Source: Humulus lupulus (taxonomy: Eukaryota > Streptophyta > Magnoliopsida > Rosales > Cannabaceae). Taken from it: 64,000 nt of DNA. Both the position numbers and the translations under genes were made by a program. The notes under the pieces were generated by a model. That model was given only the letters and a program-made list of their open reading frames with translations. It made no database searches and was not told where the DNA came from. Positions 9,268-20,698 of the stretch are shown one piece after another. Position 1 is the first letter of the stretch. Each line of letters opens with the position of its first letter. The stretch lies in NCBI RefSeq assembly GCF_963169125.1, contig NC_084795.1, positions 144,745,766 through 144,809,765 of the forward strand. Reading direction: 5' to 3'.

Positions 9268-11772
9268 TAAGGAGCCTGAGGGGCAGGAGGATCTGTTGGA
9301 GAAGTTTGGTCAGCTGCATCTCCTCCAGCTTCTCCTCCCTCCAAATTGGCGGGTGGCTGGATACTTGGGGAAGTAGGGACCCTAGCTCTTTCTTCTTCAG
9401 CAGCTAACCGAGTAGCACAATGCACTAGCTTGGCCTTCGTGGCCTCTGCTGGAAGGTAACTGAAATCGGCACCTTGGTTGTGTTTCCAAAAGTCATAGAA
9501 ACATCGAAGTGTCGCGTTCTTGTACCTCTCCAGATCCTTGGCGTTGGTAAGCTTAAGCTATTCCACTTGGCTCTCAAGAATAGCTATGGTCTTGTCCTTA
9601 GCAAGGTGCTCCTCCTTAAGTCTCTTGACTTCACGATATTGGACTCGACTGGACTCCTGGTAATCATCCCTTTGCTTCTTCAAAGCTGCCTGAGAAGCTT
9701 CATTCTCTGCTAGCTTTGCCACCAAAGCATCCTTCTGCTGGGTGAACACCTCCAACTCCCCAGCATGCCTGGCTTCTGCAGCCTGAAGCTCCTCGATGGC
9801 TATCACCTGAAACTCCTTGACGGCCTTTGCCCGAGCCTGCTCGATGCTAGCACTAGCGCGAGTACGAGTAGCAGTTATAGTCAGCATTGCATGCAGTCAA
9901 GGAATAAAAGTTAGGCTATATTACAAGAAGGAAAGATAAAGGCCAGGAGAAAGAATATTTACACTGGCCACTTCGTTAAGAGCCCTGTTAAGGATCTGAT
10001 CGACCCCCATGCTCTCAGCTTCAGCCATTGCCTCCCTGCAACGGTCATGCTTCAGGATATGAGCAAGGAGATCTTTAGCTGATCGCAGGGAGCGGTTTGA
10101 GAGTTTGGTCCCGGGAAGTTCTGCTTGCGGGGCCTGTTCCCTTCGGGCCACAGGCGGGGGGTTGGCAGCAGGGGCAATCTCCTTTTCAATGGGAGCAAGA
10201 GGTTGGGCAGAAGGTTGGCCAGTAGGTCCGTCCTTGGAAGGATCAGTTTTTCTACCCTTCTTGGCCGGGGGTGCTTGGCTTGATTCCCCATCATGCCTCC
10301 TAGCTGATTTCCGTCGAACTAGGGGGACCTCCTCTTCCTCCTGGGTCTCGTACAGATCGAAAACGTTGGCGGAAGCCATCTCTGCAAATAAAGAAAAACA
10401 TGCAGGTAGTAAGACAAAAGTAGATAAAAAATCATGGAAAATCAGAAAAGAGGTCACAAAGTTTAATACCAAAGCTACAACTACTTGTCGCTACACTACT
10501 GACTCTATTAGTCATACACTCACTATCTGGCACGAAGAATTCTGGCCCTAGATTTGGAGTATACGTAAAATTTTCGTCCCCGTCAAACAAGTTATAGGGA
10601 ATTGGCAAGCTATTTAAAAGCAGAATAACAGTACCGTTTTCGTTTGAAGACTCATCCAAGTCTATGACGGGCTCGGTTGCCTTTTGTTTCACCTTCCCTT
10701 GGGGCGCAGAAGGCCTCTCTGCTGAAGGGTCGCCAGTGGGTTCCCTAATCGTAACCCCCGTTGGCCTCCTTCGGGGAGGAGACGCTGGGGGTTGCTGCTC
10801 GGGATCCCCCTCGGTAGTGGCATCTGCCACCACGGGTCCTCTTGTTTCATGGAGAGGAGCCAGGAGGCCAGATACCCTCAAATTTTCATCAGTGACCAGG
10901 GACTTAACGCTTTTTTCAGCATCTGCCATCCTGGCCAGTGCGTTGGACCTCAACACCATGTTTGGTGTTGGATTTGGGCGTAACCATGGTCCTGAAAGGC
11001 ACAATATACTTTAGAGAAGTGCAGAAGAGTTTGCTAAGGAAAAGTAGCGACTAGTGAAAAGTGACATTTACCTCCTCGAGCGAAGGCCAGGTTGTTCGTA
11101 GGCATGTCTGGCGTAAGGAAATACTCTAGATTGTACTTCCCCACGTTGGAAATGTGAGTAGTCTCACTCAGGAATGTTCAGTTTGTCTCCTGGTGGCAAA
11201 GATGAAAGAAGCCCATCTCGTATTGTTGAGGGTTGAACTTAAGGTCAAAAAGGAAGTTGACCTCGTGGGGAGTGGGCTCTGGCCATTTTTTGAGTTTATA
11301 AAGGATATAGAGTGCGGCTAGCATTCTATATCTGTTTGGGGTAATTTGAAAGGGGGCAACACCGAAGTAGTTGGCCACCCCCTGGTAGAATTGATGTAGA
11401 GGGAGGATAGCCCCCGCCTCTATGTGATACCTAGACCAAGCACTATTGGCGCCCCCAGGCAGGTTAGCTCTTTGGTCAGCAGCAGGGATTTTGAGATTAA
11501 CCCCAGCAAGAGGATACTTCCTAAGATAATTGGCGAGCATCTGGGGAGTCACCTGGCTGGTAGGCGAAAGTTACCACTCGACATCATGAAGGTTTTGATG
11601 CCGAGGGCGAGCCCTAACTTGGATACGAGGGTCCGGGGCAATGTTTTCTCGACCACTGGTCGAGGGAATCCTGGCCTGCGAATCAGGCTGGGCAGGTGAA
11701 TTTGGATTGTTTTCAGAGTTTGGTTTTTTCTTGCCTGGAGACTTACAACGGTCCATTTGACCTGTCAGAGTA
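9268..11772 (-). pseudogene. Tat-1 antisense extra gene (spliced, gypsy-type transposon domain + coiled coil), 5' truncated
   Basis: This gene of unknown function is transcribed against gag-pol. Reading down the minus strand, exon 1 starts MDRCKSPGKKKP (about 11757). It holds a block typical of plant proteins annotated as 'putative gypsy type transposon' (AWSRYHIEAGAILPLHQFYQ, NYFGVAPFQITPNRYRMLAA, TPHEVNFLFDLK). GT...AG introns fit at 10992-11071 and 10382-10469, and a third donor is at 9962. Later exons give a basic, proline-rich linker (RRRPTGVTIREP, then MASANVFDLYETQEEEEVP), a long coiled coil (9558-9887, many E/K/Q/A heptads), a 'CFYDFWKH..ADFSYLP' block and a TAA at 9268. Tat-2 has the same exons on its opposite strand. 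The promoter and leader seen in Tat-2 are missing here, and stops are present. Function is unknown; the coiled coil suggests self-association. Confidence 0.75.
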
Positions 11773-11818
11773 ATTCGTGCCTGTTTTTTGGATAACATTT
11801 GCCCCCCAAGTTTATTTA
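11773..11818 (-). other. Inverted polypurine tract + LTR 5' terminus at the right edge of Tat-1
   Basis: Read on the minus strand this is 'aaacttggggggcaaa' followed by TGTTATCCAAAAAACAGG, the first bases of the Tat-1 LTR (compare 1677). Tat-2 has the same junction (19813-19826 plus LTR). A plus-oriented element should show it on the plus strand, so the terminus is inverted. About 25 LTR bases remain before the antisense gene begins. Confidence 0.65.
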
Positions 11819-14754
11819 TTACAAGCAATAACACTTTCATTCATACAAACAATCTTACCATTCACAGCATAAGTAAATAAAATTCTATCTAACTTCCTTA
11901 CCTCAGGTCCAAGCTAAGTAAAATGACAACTTCTCAACGAGCCTATAACATAATCAAAATAGCATTCCTTAGCTTCACATAGACACTATTTTGCCCATTC
12001 ATATAACTCATGTGTGCATGGGTCATGCACACATGGTGAGAGTTACTCACAACATACAAATATGCATAATTATACATAAAGTCATAAAATAATAATGCAC
12101 ATTCTACTTATATTGCATGCATGATCTTTCTATAAAAACTACATGATTGCATAATAGACATAATTTTGGACGTAAAAGTGAATTTGCATGCGACATGCAT
12201 ATGTTGGAACGTTGCGTAAATGTGGCGTTTAAAACAATAATTCTACGCGTCTTACTTCTATCGTATTCAAATTAATAAACTTGTAGCATGTTTTGTTTAC
12301 CATTGTTTATCTTCTTAAAATTACTAGGTTGATTAAATCTCCCAAGATATTATTTTTATTTCATAAAAATAATTTTATTTAGCCATTAAAAATATATAAT
12401 ACACCCATTTATTATTTTCAAATTACAAAGAAATAGCAAAGGCTTGAAATTATTTAAGATACTTAAAATTATCATGTTTCCTTAGAAAATAACTATTTAA
12501 TTTAATTTAATAGAATTACATAATTGATGTGAGAAAAATATAAGTTTTAGGTGTGGGAAAAATATATTTTGCTTGAATTATTTTAAGACTTAATTTTGTG
12601 TAACATAAATTCATATGTGAAAATCAAATAATTATTTTAAACTTATTAAACTAAACTTTCAGCCATCATTTCAAAATCACAAGTGAATTAAATTCAACAT
12701 TTTTCTTAATCAAATTAAAGAAAAATCATAACTAGTAAAATAACATACTCATATTATATTAAAAATACCACTTTTAATTTTACCATAGTTTAGGATATTA
12801 ATTTATTTCAAAATACTAATCTAATTCCTTTTATTGAAACTCACTTTACATTTTTAAACAAAAATTCCAGCAATCAAATTTATCATAAAATCACCATTCC
12901 CTATTTTTAAAAAACTCATATTTTCTTCAAAATATATAAAAAAAAAAACTGATGGTAATTAATTGTGCAAAAATATCATTTTAAGTGTAAATTAAAACAC
13001 CATTTATTTCCACAAATACCACATATCATTAGAGACATTTCTTATGCATGCACATCATTATTTCATCAATCTCTACACCATTTAATCACAAAATCAGCAA
13101 GCATAAATCATCATGAATTTATCTTTTATCTCATGCCTCTCAAAAATTCATACAAAATCATACATGTCTAATTAGAACAAATAAATTACAAATCCTAACA
13201 TGCTCTTATTATACAAATAATTCAAGGAAAAATAACTAATACATATTCAATTACAACCTTACAAAATCTTATTCTATTTTCAATGAGTTCATACATGAAA
13301 TCCAACAAAATAATAATAACAACATACATCAATAACATAAGCACCAATATCCACATATGCCTTCATATTAAACCTAACATGTTTCTATCATTTTTCATTC
13401 ATACCATAATTTATTGATACATTATATCATATACATCTTACCGAATTTCATTGATCCAATTATCAAGATTCCAAATTATTATTACACCCAAATTACATAG
13501 GTCCTAGAACATGGATCTAACATATTGAAAATCATAAAAACATAAAACAAAATATAGAGGGGATCCTTAGACATGCTTAGGCCAAAATCTTCATGTATAG
13601 AATCATAAAGTATCACTAATCATCATACATATCAAATCAACACCAAAACTCCTTCATGCATGATCAAATAACGCATCACCCACAAAATAACGAGAACACT
13701 AAATAACCTATTATCCTACCCAAAACACAAATCCACTTTCAACCATAGTCCCTCTAAAAATATCATTCATCAAATACCAATAACCACAAAATTGAGGGAG
13801 GGATTTCAATACCTCTCTTGATAGAAATCAAGAACCCAATCTAGAAGCACCTCCTTGCTCAAACCCTAGGGGTTGTATTTTTTATTTTTTTTTAATATCA
13901 AGATGGAGAAGAAGATGAACACAAAAAGTTAGAAACAACCCTAATTAACATACTATAATTAAAAGAAGAAATCATACAGCAAAACAAGAGCCATACCCTA
14001 GCTTGATCCCTTCTTTTTCTTCTTCCTTTCTTTCTTCTTCTCCTTCTCTCTCTAGGTCACGCCACTCTCTCTCTCTCTTCCTCTCTCTAACACACGGCAA
14101 CCACAAGAGCATAATGCTCTTCCATTTTTCCATTCCCTCTTTATCCTAATTACCCCATAATGACCCAATTAAAAGAAAAAGGTAAGTTTCATATTTTCTT
14201 TTAATTTTCATTGTTTGTTTTTATCACAATTGATAGGAGATAAAAGATGATCACTTTCTTTCCCAAAATAACATTATCACCTTATTTTTAATTTATATGA
14301 ATAATAAAATATATATAAATAAACCTCTTCCTTTCCCACTCTAAGCCACACGTCCACCACGGTTTCCACTTCCCTTTATTTATTTATTTTAAATTAATTC
14401 TAATAAACTCAATAAAAGGCAACTTCAAAGTGTATAGAAAATTCTACACATGTGTACCATACTACCATGCACTTGCACACAGTAAATCGCTAGGGTGCAT
14501 CACTACCTATCATGCACCTTAGTGTATACAACCAAAACTCAATAATCACATTTTGAAAAAATAAAAATAAATAGATACAATTTAACAATTAATTTCACAA
14601 AAATTCTACCAACAATTTTAACAATTAAAAGAAATAAACAAATAATTAAATCAAATAAAGAAACATTTAAATCAAATAATTCACCACACTTAACACTTAA
14701 ATAAAATAAAATACAAAATTTTAATAACTAAAAAAAATAATTTGGTGCGCTACA
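11819..14754 (-). repeat. Family-A LTR copy M1, second piece
   Basis: The LTR resumes with 'catacaaacaatcttaccattcacagcataag' (compare about 185 and 1410) and contains the 'cctcaggtccaag' block, the inverted pair GTGTGCATG/CATGCACAC around 12010, AT-rich filler, a CT-rich stretch (about 14010-14090), 'atgcaccttagtgtat' and the LTR start complement 'ggtgcgctaca' ending at 14754. No gene is present. The segment 12240-13800 is featureless AT-rich DNA apart from its match to the other copies. Confidence 0.75.
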
Positions 14755-17700
14755 CTTTAGCATCACATAAGACTTTCTTGTGCCCAACTCATATACCCCA
14801 TGTGTGCATGGGCCATGCACACATGGTGAAAACTACACATATTTTCCAAACATGAATATTTACACATAAAATCACCACAAGAATAATGCAAATTATACCT
14901 ATTTTACATGCATGTTTTTTAAGTAAAAATCATATAGTTGAATATTAGACATATTTTTTAACGTAAAAGTGTATTTACATGTGGCATGCATACGTGGGAA
15001 CGTTGTTAAAAAGTGGTGCTAAAAACTATAATTCCTACGCGCTTATTTCAATTGTTTTCAAACAAGAATTTAGCAACATACTTTCGTTACAATTATTTAT
15101 TCCTTTAAAATTACTAAGTTAATTAAACCTCTAAAACATTATTTTTATTTCATAAAAATAATTTATTTAGCCATTAAAAAAATAATAAATCTATTTATTA
15201 TTTTAAATTACATAGAAATAATTAAGGCTTGACATTGTTTAAAATACTTATAATTATAATGTCTCCTTAGAAAATCACAATTTCATCTAAACTAATAAAA
15301 TTACAAAAATTGATGCAAGAAAATATAATTTTTAAGTGTGAGAAAAATATAGTTTGTTTGTATTATTTTAAGACTAAATTTTATGTAGTATAAATTCATA
15401 TGTGATATTAAATTAATTAGTTTTAATTTATTAAACTAAAATTTCAGCCACCATTTAATTTATTTAAAAATCACAAGTGAATTTACCTCAACATTATTCT
15501 TAATTAAAATGAAGAAAATCATATCTATTAAAATGAACACTCATGGTTACATTAAAATACCATTTTTACTATTTACATATTTTAGGTGTTATATTATTCC
15601 ACAAACACACAAATTTTCTTTCAATTAAAAAACTTTCCAATATTTTTACCAAAAATTCCAGTAACAAAATAAACTCTTAAAAAATCACCATCTCGAAATT
15701 AAAATCTCATAATTTCTCAAAAATATAAAAAAAATCCGAAGGTATTTATTTGATTAAAAACACCATTTTTGATGCATGTTAAAATTCCCTTTAATTTCTC
15801 AAAAACATCATAGAACTTGCAAAATCAATCTTTTCATCATATTCTAAATCTTTCAAACATCAAAATCAACAAGTTTAACAAATCAATAATCCATCTTTTT
15901 CATCGTGCTTCACAAAATTTACACAATAACCATACATATTTAGATCTATATAATTAAATTACAAACCCAAGCATGTAACTATTATCATATTGTTATTCTA
16001 AGAAAATCCATATCATCACATAGACAATTAAATCATGCTACTCTCATGCAATATTATACCCCCAACAACCATACTTATATTTATGGGCAAGTGAAAAAAA
16101 ATACAAGAAACTCTAACATGCTCTTATTATAATATTCTTTTAAGATTTCTTTTATGCAAAAATAAAGCAAGTAAACCTAGGCCTAAGGCATGCTATTGCC
16201 GAAATACACATAGAGTCCAACAACCAAAATTTAGAAATCACCATATCATACTTCTATGTCCAATTCAATAAGAGAAATAACACCAATAACAAAGCATACT
16301 ATCCACACTTATCACATATTCTTTTTTTTTTTTTTTAAAGCCACAATAACCCAACATGCCTTTATCCAATTTATCTAACCAATACATGATAGAAATATAG
16401 CAACATAGAAAATCATAATAAAATCACCACACATGCTTGGCTGAGACCCTTATGCATCAACCTTTCCAATTTCTTTTTCTTTCACCTCACATAAAATGCA
16501 CCCAAACATGTTTCTAGAGAAATAAATAAAAAATGCCAACATCAAAAAGAATACCTAAGAACTCTCATAACAATAGTAAACAACTCCAACAATTATATCA
16601 ATTAACAATGTTACAAAACCACAAAAAATGATCAGCACCTCAAAACAATGATAGATCAAGAACAAGGGTTAGAGATTCCAATACCTCTCTTGATTGTATA
16701 ATCAAGAACACAAAAGCTATGACCGACCCTCTTGGATAACCTATGAATATCGAAACCCACAACAATGAGAAAGGAAAAATGTTCTTAGAATTTAAGGAGA
16801 TGAGAGAATAACTTTGAGGATTCAAGGTACTAAAAAAATACCTATACCAAAAATCTCTTTCTTCTTCTTCTCCTTCTTTCTCTACTCCCTTTTTCCTTTC
16901 TTCTTCTCCTTCTCTCTCTAGTCTCATGCTTCTCCTTCTCTCTCTCTCTTTGCATGATAGATCCAATGCACAAGCGAGACAAGAGCTCACTTGTTTCCCT
17001 TCTTATTCTAGCCAAATAAAAACCTAGAATCAATTACCCAATCTCTCTCTTATCCTTTCCAAATTTCCCTCTACCAAATCAATACAATAAAACCCTTGAC
17101 TTATCTAGAAAATAAATAGAGTAATTAGGAAATCAGATATTCCTTACCCTTGTCTTTCTCTCTCTCCTTGGCTGTCCATGACCAATAAGGGAATTTGTGC
17201 TATTCTCGTAACTCTAGGGTCTTGTGACTTGGGACTAGATTTTGACCCCCTTTTTGTTGCATTTTAGGGAAAACAGTATTCCCCAACATTTGTAGGAAAA
17301 TTCGTTAGCTTTATAAAGGTATGAATCATGTCTAAATATAATATTCACAGTCCAAGTTATGCCCATTTTACTAAGGTTGGGTCCAGGGTTACAGGAAATA
17401 AAAAAAAAGACAACTCTTTTTTTTTCTACACTTGTTTCTCAATTCTCTTTTGTGTGAACACAAAAGCTTACCCAATTAATTATTTTCTTAATTCCTATTT
17501 ATTATATATATATATTTAAACCACAAAATAAAATAAAAGGAAAATACAAAATGCATGGAAAACTATTGCATGCTGACCATGCAACCATGCACATGCACAC
17601 ACACAATTGCTCAAGTGCATCACTACTTACCATGCACCTTGGTGCATTCAACCAAAACTCAATTATTCACATATTAAAAATAAATAAACAATTAACAATT

Positions 17701-17830
17701 AAATTCACAAAAAAATTCTACCAAACAATTATAATAATTCATTTAAACAAATAAAACAATTCTCAACACTTAACAATTAAATAAAATAAGGCACATTATT
17801 TAAATAAATAAAAAAAATTGGTGCGCTACA
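14755..17830 (-). repeat. Family-A LTR copy M2, second half
   Basis: This segment begins after the M1 target duplication CTTTA (14755-14759) and repeats the same order of landmarks as M1: the 'gtgtgcatgggccatg' pair near 14810, 'catgcatacgtgggaacgttg' near 14985, AT-rich filler, a CT-rich tract (about 16855-16950), 'atgcaccttggtgcat' near 17633 and 'ggtgcgctaca' ending at 17830. It is followed by AAAAA, the M2 target duplication. No gene is present. Reading frames over the CT-rich tract translate to low-complexity Glu/Arg and are not genes. Confidence 0.78.
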
Positions 17831-18729
17831 AAAAATCTCGGATTAAATAAAATAGAAAATACTATGGCATAAAAATATTTTTTTTTTTTTGCAACTAGGA
17901 ATTTATTGTTAAGCCAATAAATTTTAAGAGAATTGATTAAGGTTTGAATTCCAATCAGCCGAGCTTAAGAATGAAAATTTCTTGCTCGGGTTTTTAAGGG
18001 AATTTTGGTCAATATATGATAAATTGAAAAACTTATCGGATATTGTAACAAATTTTATTTTTGGTCACAAATTCATTTATTTAATTATGCTTGGAGATTT
18101 CAAAACTATAGGTTAAAAATTAAGGGAAATTTAGAGCACAAAATTTACCAATGGGCCCTTGAGTTCTTTATGTGTGGGGTAAAATAAGCAAGGGCATAAA
18201 GGTGAATTCCGATGGAAGAGAGAGAGAGAGAGAGAGAGAGATGGGCGGCAAGGCTAGGAGGTAGAACCTAGGGCTCTCAAGAGCTAGGACACATACCCCA
18301 AAGAGCCAAGAATGGGAAGAGTTTTACCCTATTCACATGTTAAGAGTTTAATCATTTTTTTTCTCCCAAAAAAATTTTCTCTATACCATTCGCTCTCTCA
18401 AACTGAAACCCTCTCTATCCCTAATCTCCATTGCTGCAACAAACTCCATTCTTAGCAAGCTACACTCATCTTCTCCATTGGAGAAGGAATAAGTTCAAGA
18501 AGAAACCCCTGTCTAGTGTAAATATCAAATCTTTTGTGCATTTTCCTTCTCATTCCCTTCACAACCAAAACCCTAGGATTTTCCTTGTGCATGCATGTAA
18601 TCTAATATCTATGCATGGCATTGATCTTGTGTTCTAAGGTTCAAGAGATGTTTTTACTTGTTGGATCTTAATGATTGAGCACCTTTGTGATCAAATAAAG
18701 CAAGGTAAGAAGTTTTTGTAAGTTTGCAT
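17831..18729. repeat. Unit H, segment 2
   Basis: Unit H continues after M2 as non-coding DNA with a GA microsatellite at 18217-18241. It ends at the CACTA insertion, whose target duplication CAT occupies 18727-18729. No gene is recognised. One short frame at 18431-18637 has no motif and is not supported. Confidence 0.5.
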
Positions 18730-18747
18730 CACTACTACAAAAACACC
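18730..18747 (+). repeat. CACTA left terminal inverted repeat
   Basis: CACTACTACAAAAACACC. The first 14 bases match the inverted right end exactly. Confidence 0.9.
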
Positions 18748-19334
18748 CTCTGAGGACACTTTTTTAGGGCACTCATCTAGATGTGAGTCCTAAAAACAGC
18801 TCCTGGACTTTTTAGGGCTCGCGAATTTCTTTTAGGGCTTGCGGAGCGAGACCTAAAAACTGATGCGCGTCCTAAAAGTTTGATTTGTTGTTTTAATAAA
18901 CATTTCTTGGACTTTTTAGGGCTCGCATTGTGAGTCCTAAAAGAATTCTTTGAGGGCTCGCTAAAACTAATGCGTGTCCTAAAAGTTTTATTATGTTTTT
19001 TTAATAAACACCTCTTGGACTTTTTAGGACTCGCAATAAATTTTTGAATAGTACTTACATATCATGAAGTATAGTTTGGTGTGGTGGTCTAGGGTTCTAA
19101 TCTTATCTTTACAATTTTGATTTTTTTTTTTAAAAACAATATATATATGGAGTTACCATGTTTCGAACCCTCACCCCTAAGTTAAGTTAAGCCTTTACCA
19201 TTTCACCAACACATCTTATTAATAAATAAATGACTATAAACAATATATCTATCATAATATACACACTTAATTAATAGGAGCTTCAATTTAGAATTAAGTA
19301 GTTTAGGGTTTATTTTTTCAGATCTAACCTCAAA

Positions 19335-19625
19335 GAAAAAGAAGAGTAGGGGGTTGGGGGTCGGGTGGTGGGCGATGGGGGTGGCTAGGGGGCTCAGCCG
19401 CGGCGCAGGGAGGGGTTTGGGGCTCGGATGGGCTCGGGGCTGGCTGGGGTCGACGACGCAGGGAGGGGTTCGAGGCTGAGCTGGGCTGGGCTAGGTCTGG
19501 TTCGACGGTGCAGGGAGGGCTCGGGCAGGGATAGCGGCTGGGCTGGGCTAGGCTCGGGGCTTGTTGGGGGTCGGCTGGTGGGCGACGACGGCAGGGACGA
19601 CAGCAGGGGCGTCGGGCAGATACTC
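19335..19625. other. GC-rich block inside the CACTA left arm
   Basis: About 290 bases rich in G ('gggctcgg', 'ggctgggct' and 'cagggaggg' recur) lie inside otherwise AT-rich transposon sequence. Both strands are open for 70-100 codons and give Pro/Arg-rich or Gly/Arg-rich low complexity, so neither frame is believable by itself. Possible origins are a captured host-gene fragment or a locally amplified GC-rich repeat. It ends just before the Tat-2 insertion. Confidence 0.45.
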
Positions 19626-19680
19626 TTTTTTCATTAAACATTATTTTATTATTAATTATTTATATTTATATTTATTTTAT

Positions 19681-19812
19681 AAGCGTGAGGCTTGATAAAT
19701 CAATAACTTTTTGGTCGATGGTCGAACAAGATTCATTCACTTAAAGTTGTCACGTGCCTGGCACGTGCAGGTCAATCCTGCCACGTCATCAGGAGTCGTT
19801 TTTGGGTAAACA
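19681..19812 (-). repeat. Tat-2 3' LTR remnant
   Basis: These 132 bases match 30735-30866 with few differences ('cgtgaggcttgataaat', 'gatggtcgaacaagattc', 'cctgccacgtcatcagga'). The LTR start TGTTTACCC is at 19812. The rest of the LTR is deleted, and the CACTA arm begins directly at 19680. Confidence 0.85.
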
Positions 19813-19826
19813 TTTGCCCACCAAGT
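19813..19826 (-). other. Polypurine tract of Tat-2
   Basis: On the minus strand CTTGGTGGGCAAA lies immediately before the LTR start TGTTTACCC, the expected primer for plus-strand DNA synthesis. Confidence 0.75.
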
Positions 19827-20034
19827 TTATTTTACTGGGACCAGCATAAAGTAAACTTAGAAAACCAACCTTTCGTATGCCTTGTCAAATCTGTCATAAC
19901 CATCCATGCCATCTTGAAAAAGGCAACCAATCATATCGTTACACTTTCCCAAAAAGTGGTTTGACGGCTATTGCATTTACCTATGCCTCAGAAAGTCACC
20001 CCTTATGATTACCTCTATAACCGTGCTACGACCA

Positions 20035-20052
20035 ATATATATATATATATAA
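20035..20052 (+). promoter_or_regulatory. Candidate TATA element of the Tat-2 antisense gene
   Basis: An ATATATATATATATATAA run followed by ACCC lies about 50 bases before a plausible leader exon (about 20100-20216). The leader exon ends in a strong splice donor (AA|GTAAGT at 20217). It is the right strand and position for a promoter independent of the LTR. It could equally be a simple AT repeat. Confidence 0.45.
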
Positions 20053-20698
20053 CCCTTCAAAATTACTTTTTATTCTTTACTTTTCACTTTCTCCTAAAGA
20101 ACAATGAAGAATCGAGCGCAGAAAACCCAGGAACTCAGTCGATCTCGACGAGCCACGAAATTTCTGTCCAGCCACTTGACTTAGCATCTCAGAAACTTGC
20201 TCCAATCTTTATCCAAGTAAGTTTATCTACCTTTTAAATTGTTGAGATGCCATGCAATATCTATTTTATATCTGTTTCGGACCTTGATTTCTTGAATTTT
20301 CTTGAAAGAAACTATTTTGGGGTAAATGGGTACGTAGATCTGAGCATGATAGGATAAGGAAATAACACTACATGAGGCTTAGGAATCAGTTTGGGCGTGA
20401 GGATCATCAATTTAGGGCACAAAATCGAAGTAAAAATTCTATTTTTAAGCATGTAGAAAAAAACTAAGTTTTTCCCGCCCCAACTCAGAGTCGAAAAGTT
20501 ATTTCAGAAATACTTTTCACTTCTGCTTTTTAATTTGTTTTCCAATCTGTTCGCATACAATTTTAGTGTTTATGTTAGAATGCTGCTGGTCGTATAAAAG
20601 CTTAACTTTTATACCCGAACAACGTTATTCCAACTTTACCACCTTCTTGGTCTTTTGGCTGCAGATTCTCATCTCCCCTTCTCTGTTCGCAAATTTTC

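Larger units (their letters stand above)
1677..11818 (+). mobile_element. Tat-1: Ty3/gypsy (Tat lineage) LTR retrotransposon, decayed, 3' end lost
   Basis: The layout is 5' LTR (1677-2280), primer-site region, gag (2331-4523), protease, reverse transcriptase, RNase H, a second RNase H and integrase (to 8572). An antisense spliced gene follows (9268-11772). The dual RNase H and the extra gene between integrase and the 3' LTR are features of the plant Tat lineage. The proper 3' polypurine tract and 3' LTR are absent. In their place lies a short inverted polypurine tract/LTR terminus (11773-11818). Many in-frame stops and at least one frameshift make it non-autonomous. It is closely related to Tat-2 (19681-30866) along its whole length. 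Confidence 0.88.

Noticed and set aside
10105..11014. Plus-strand open frames of 116-148 codons (10105-10551, 10664-11014)
   Set aside because: They lie opposite the exons of the Tat-1 antisense gene. They have Gly/Ser-rich composition and no counterpart conserved in Tat-2.
16640..17033. Minus-strand frames rich in Glu and Arg
   Set aside because: They translate a CT-rich low-complexity tract of the family-A LTR. The same tract at 14010-14090 and 56600-56650 gives different frames.
19330..19641. Pro/Arg-rich frame (minus) or Gly/Arg-rich frame (plus) in the CACTA arm
   Set aside because: Both strands are open because the block is GC-rich and stop-poor. The composition is low complexity, so it is kept only as a GC-rich block.
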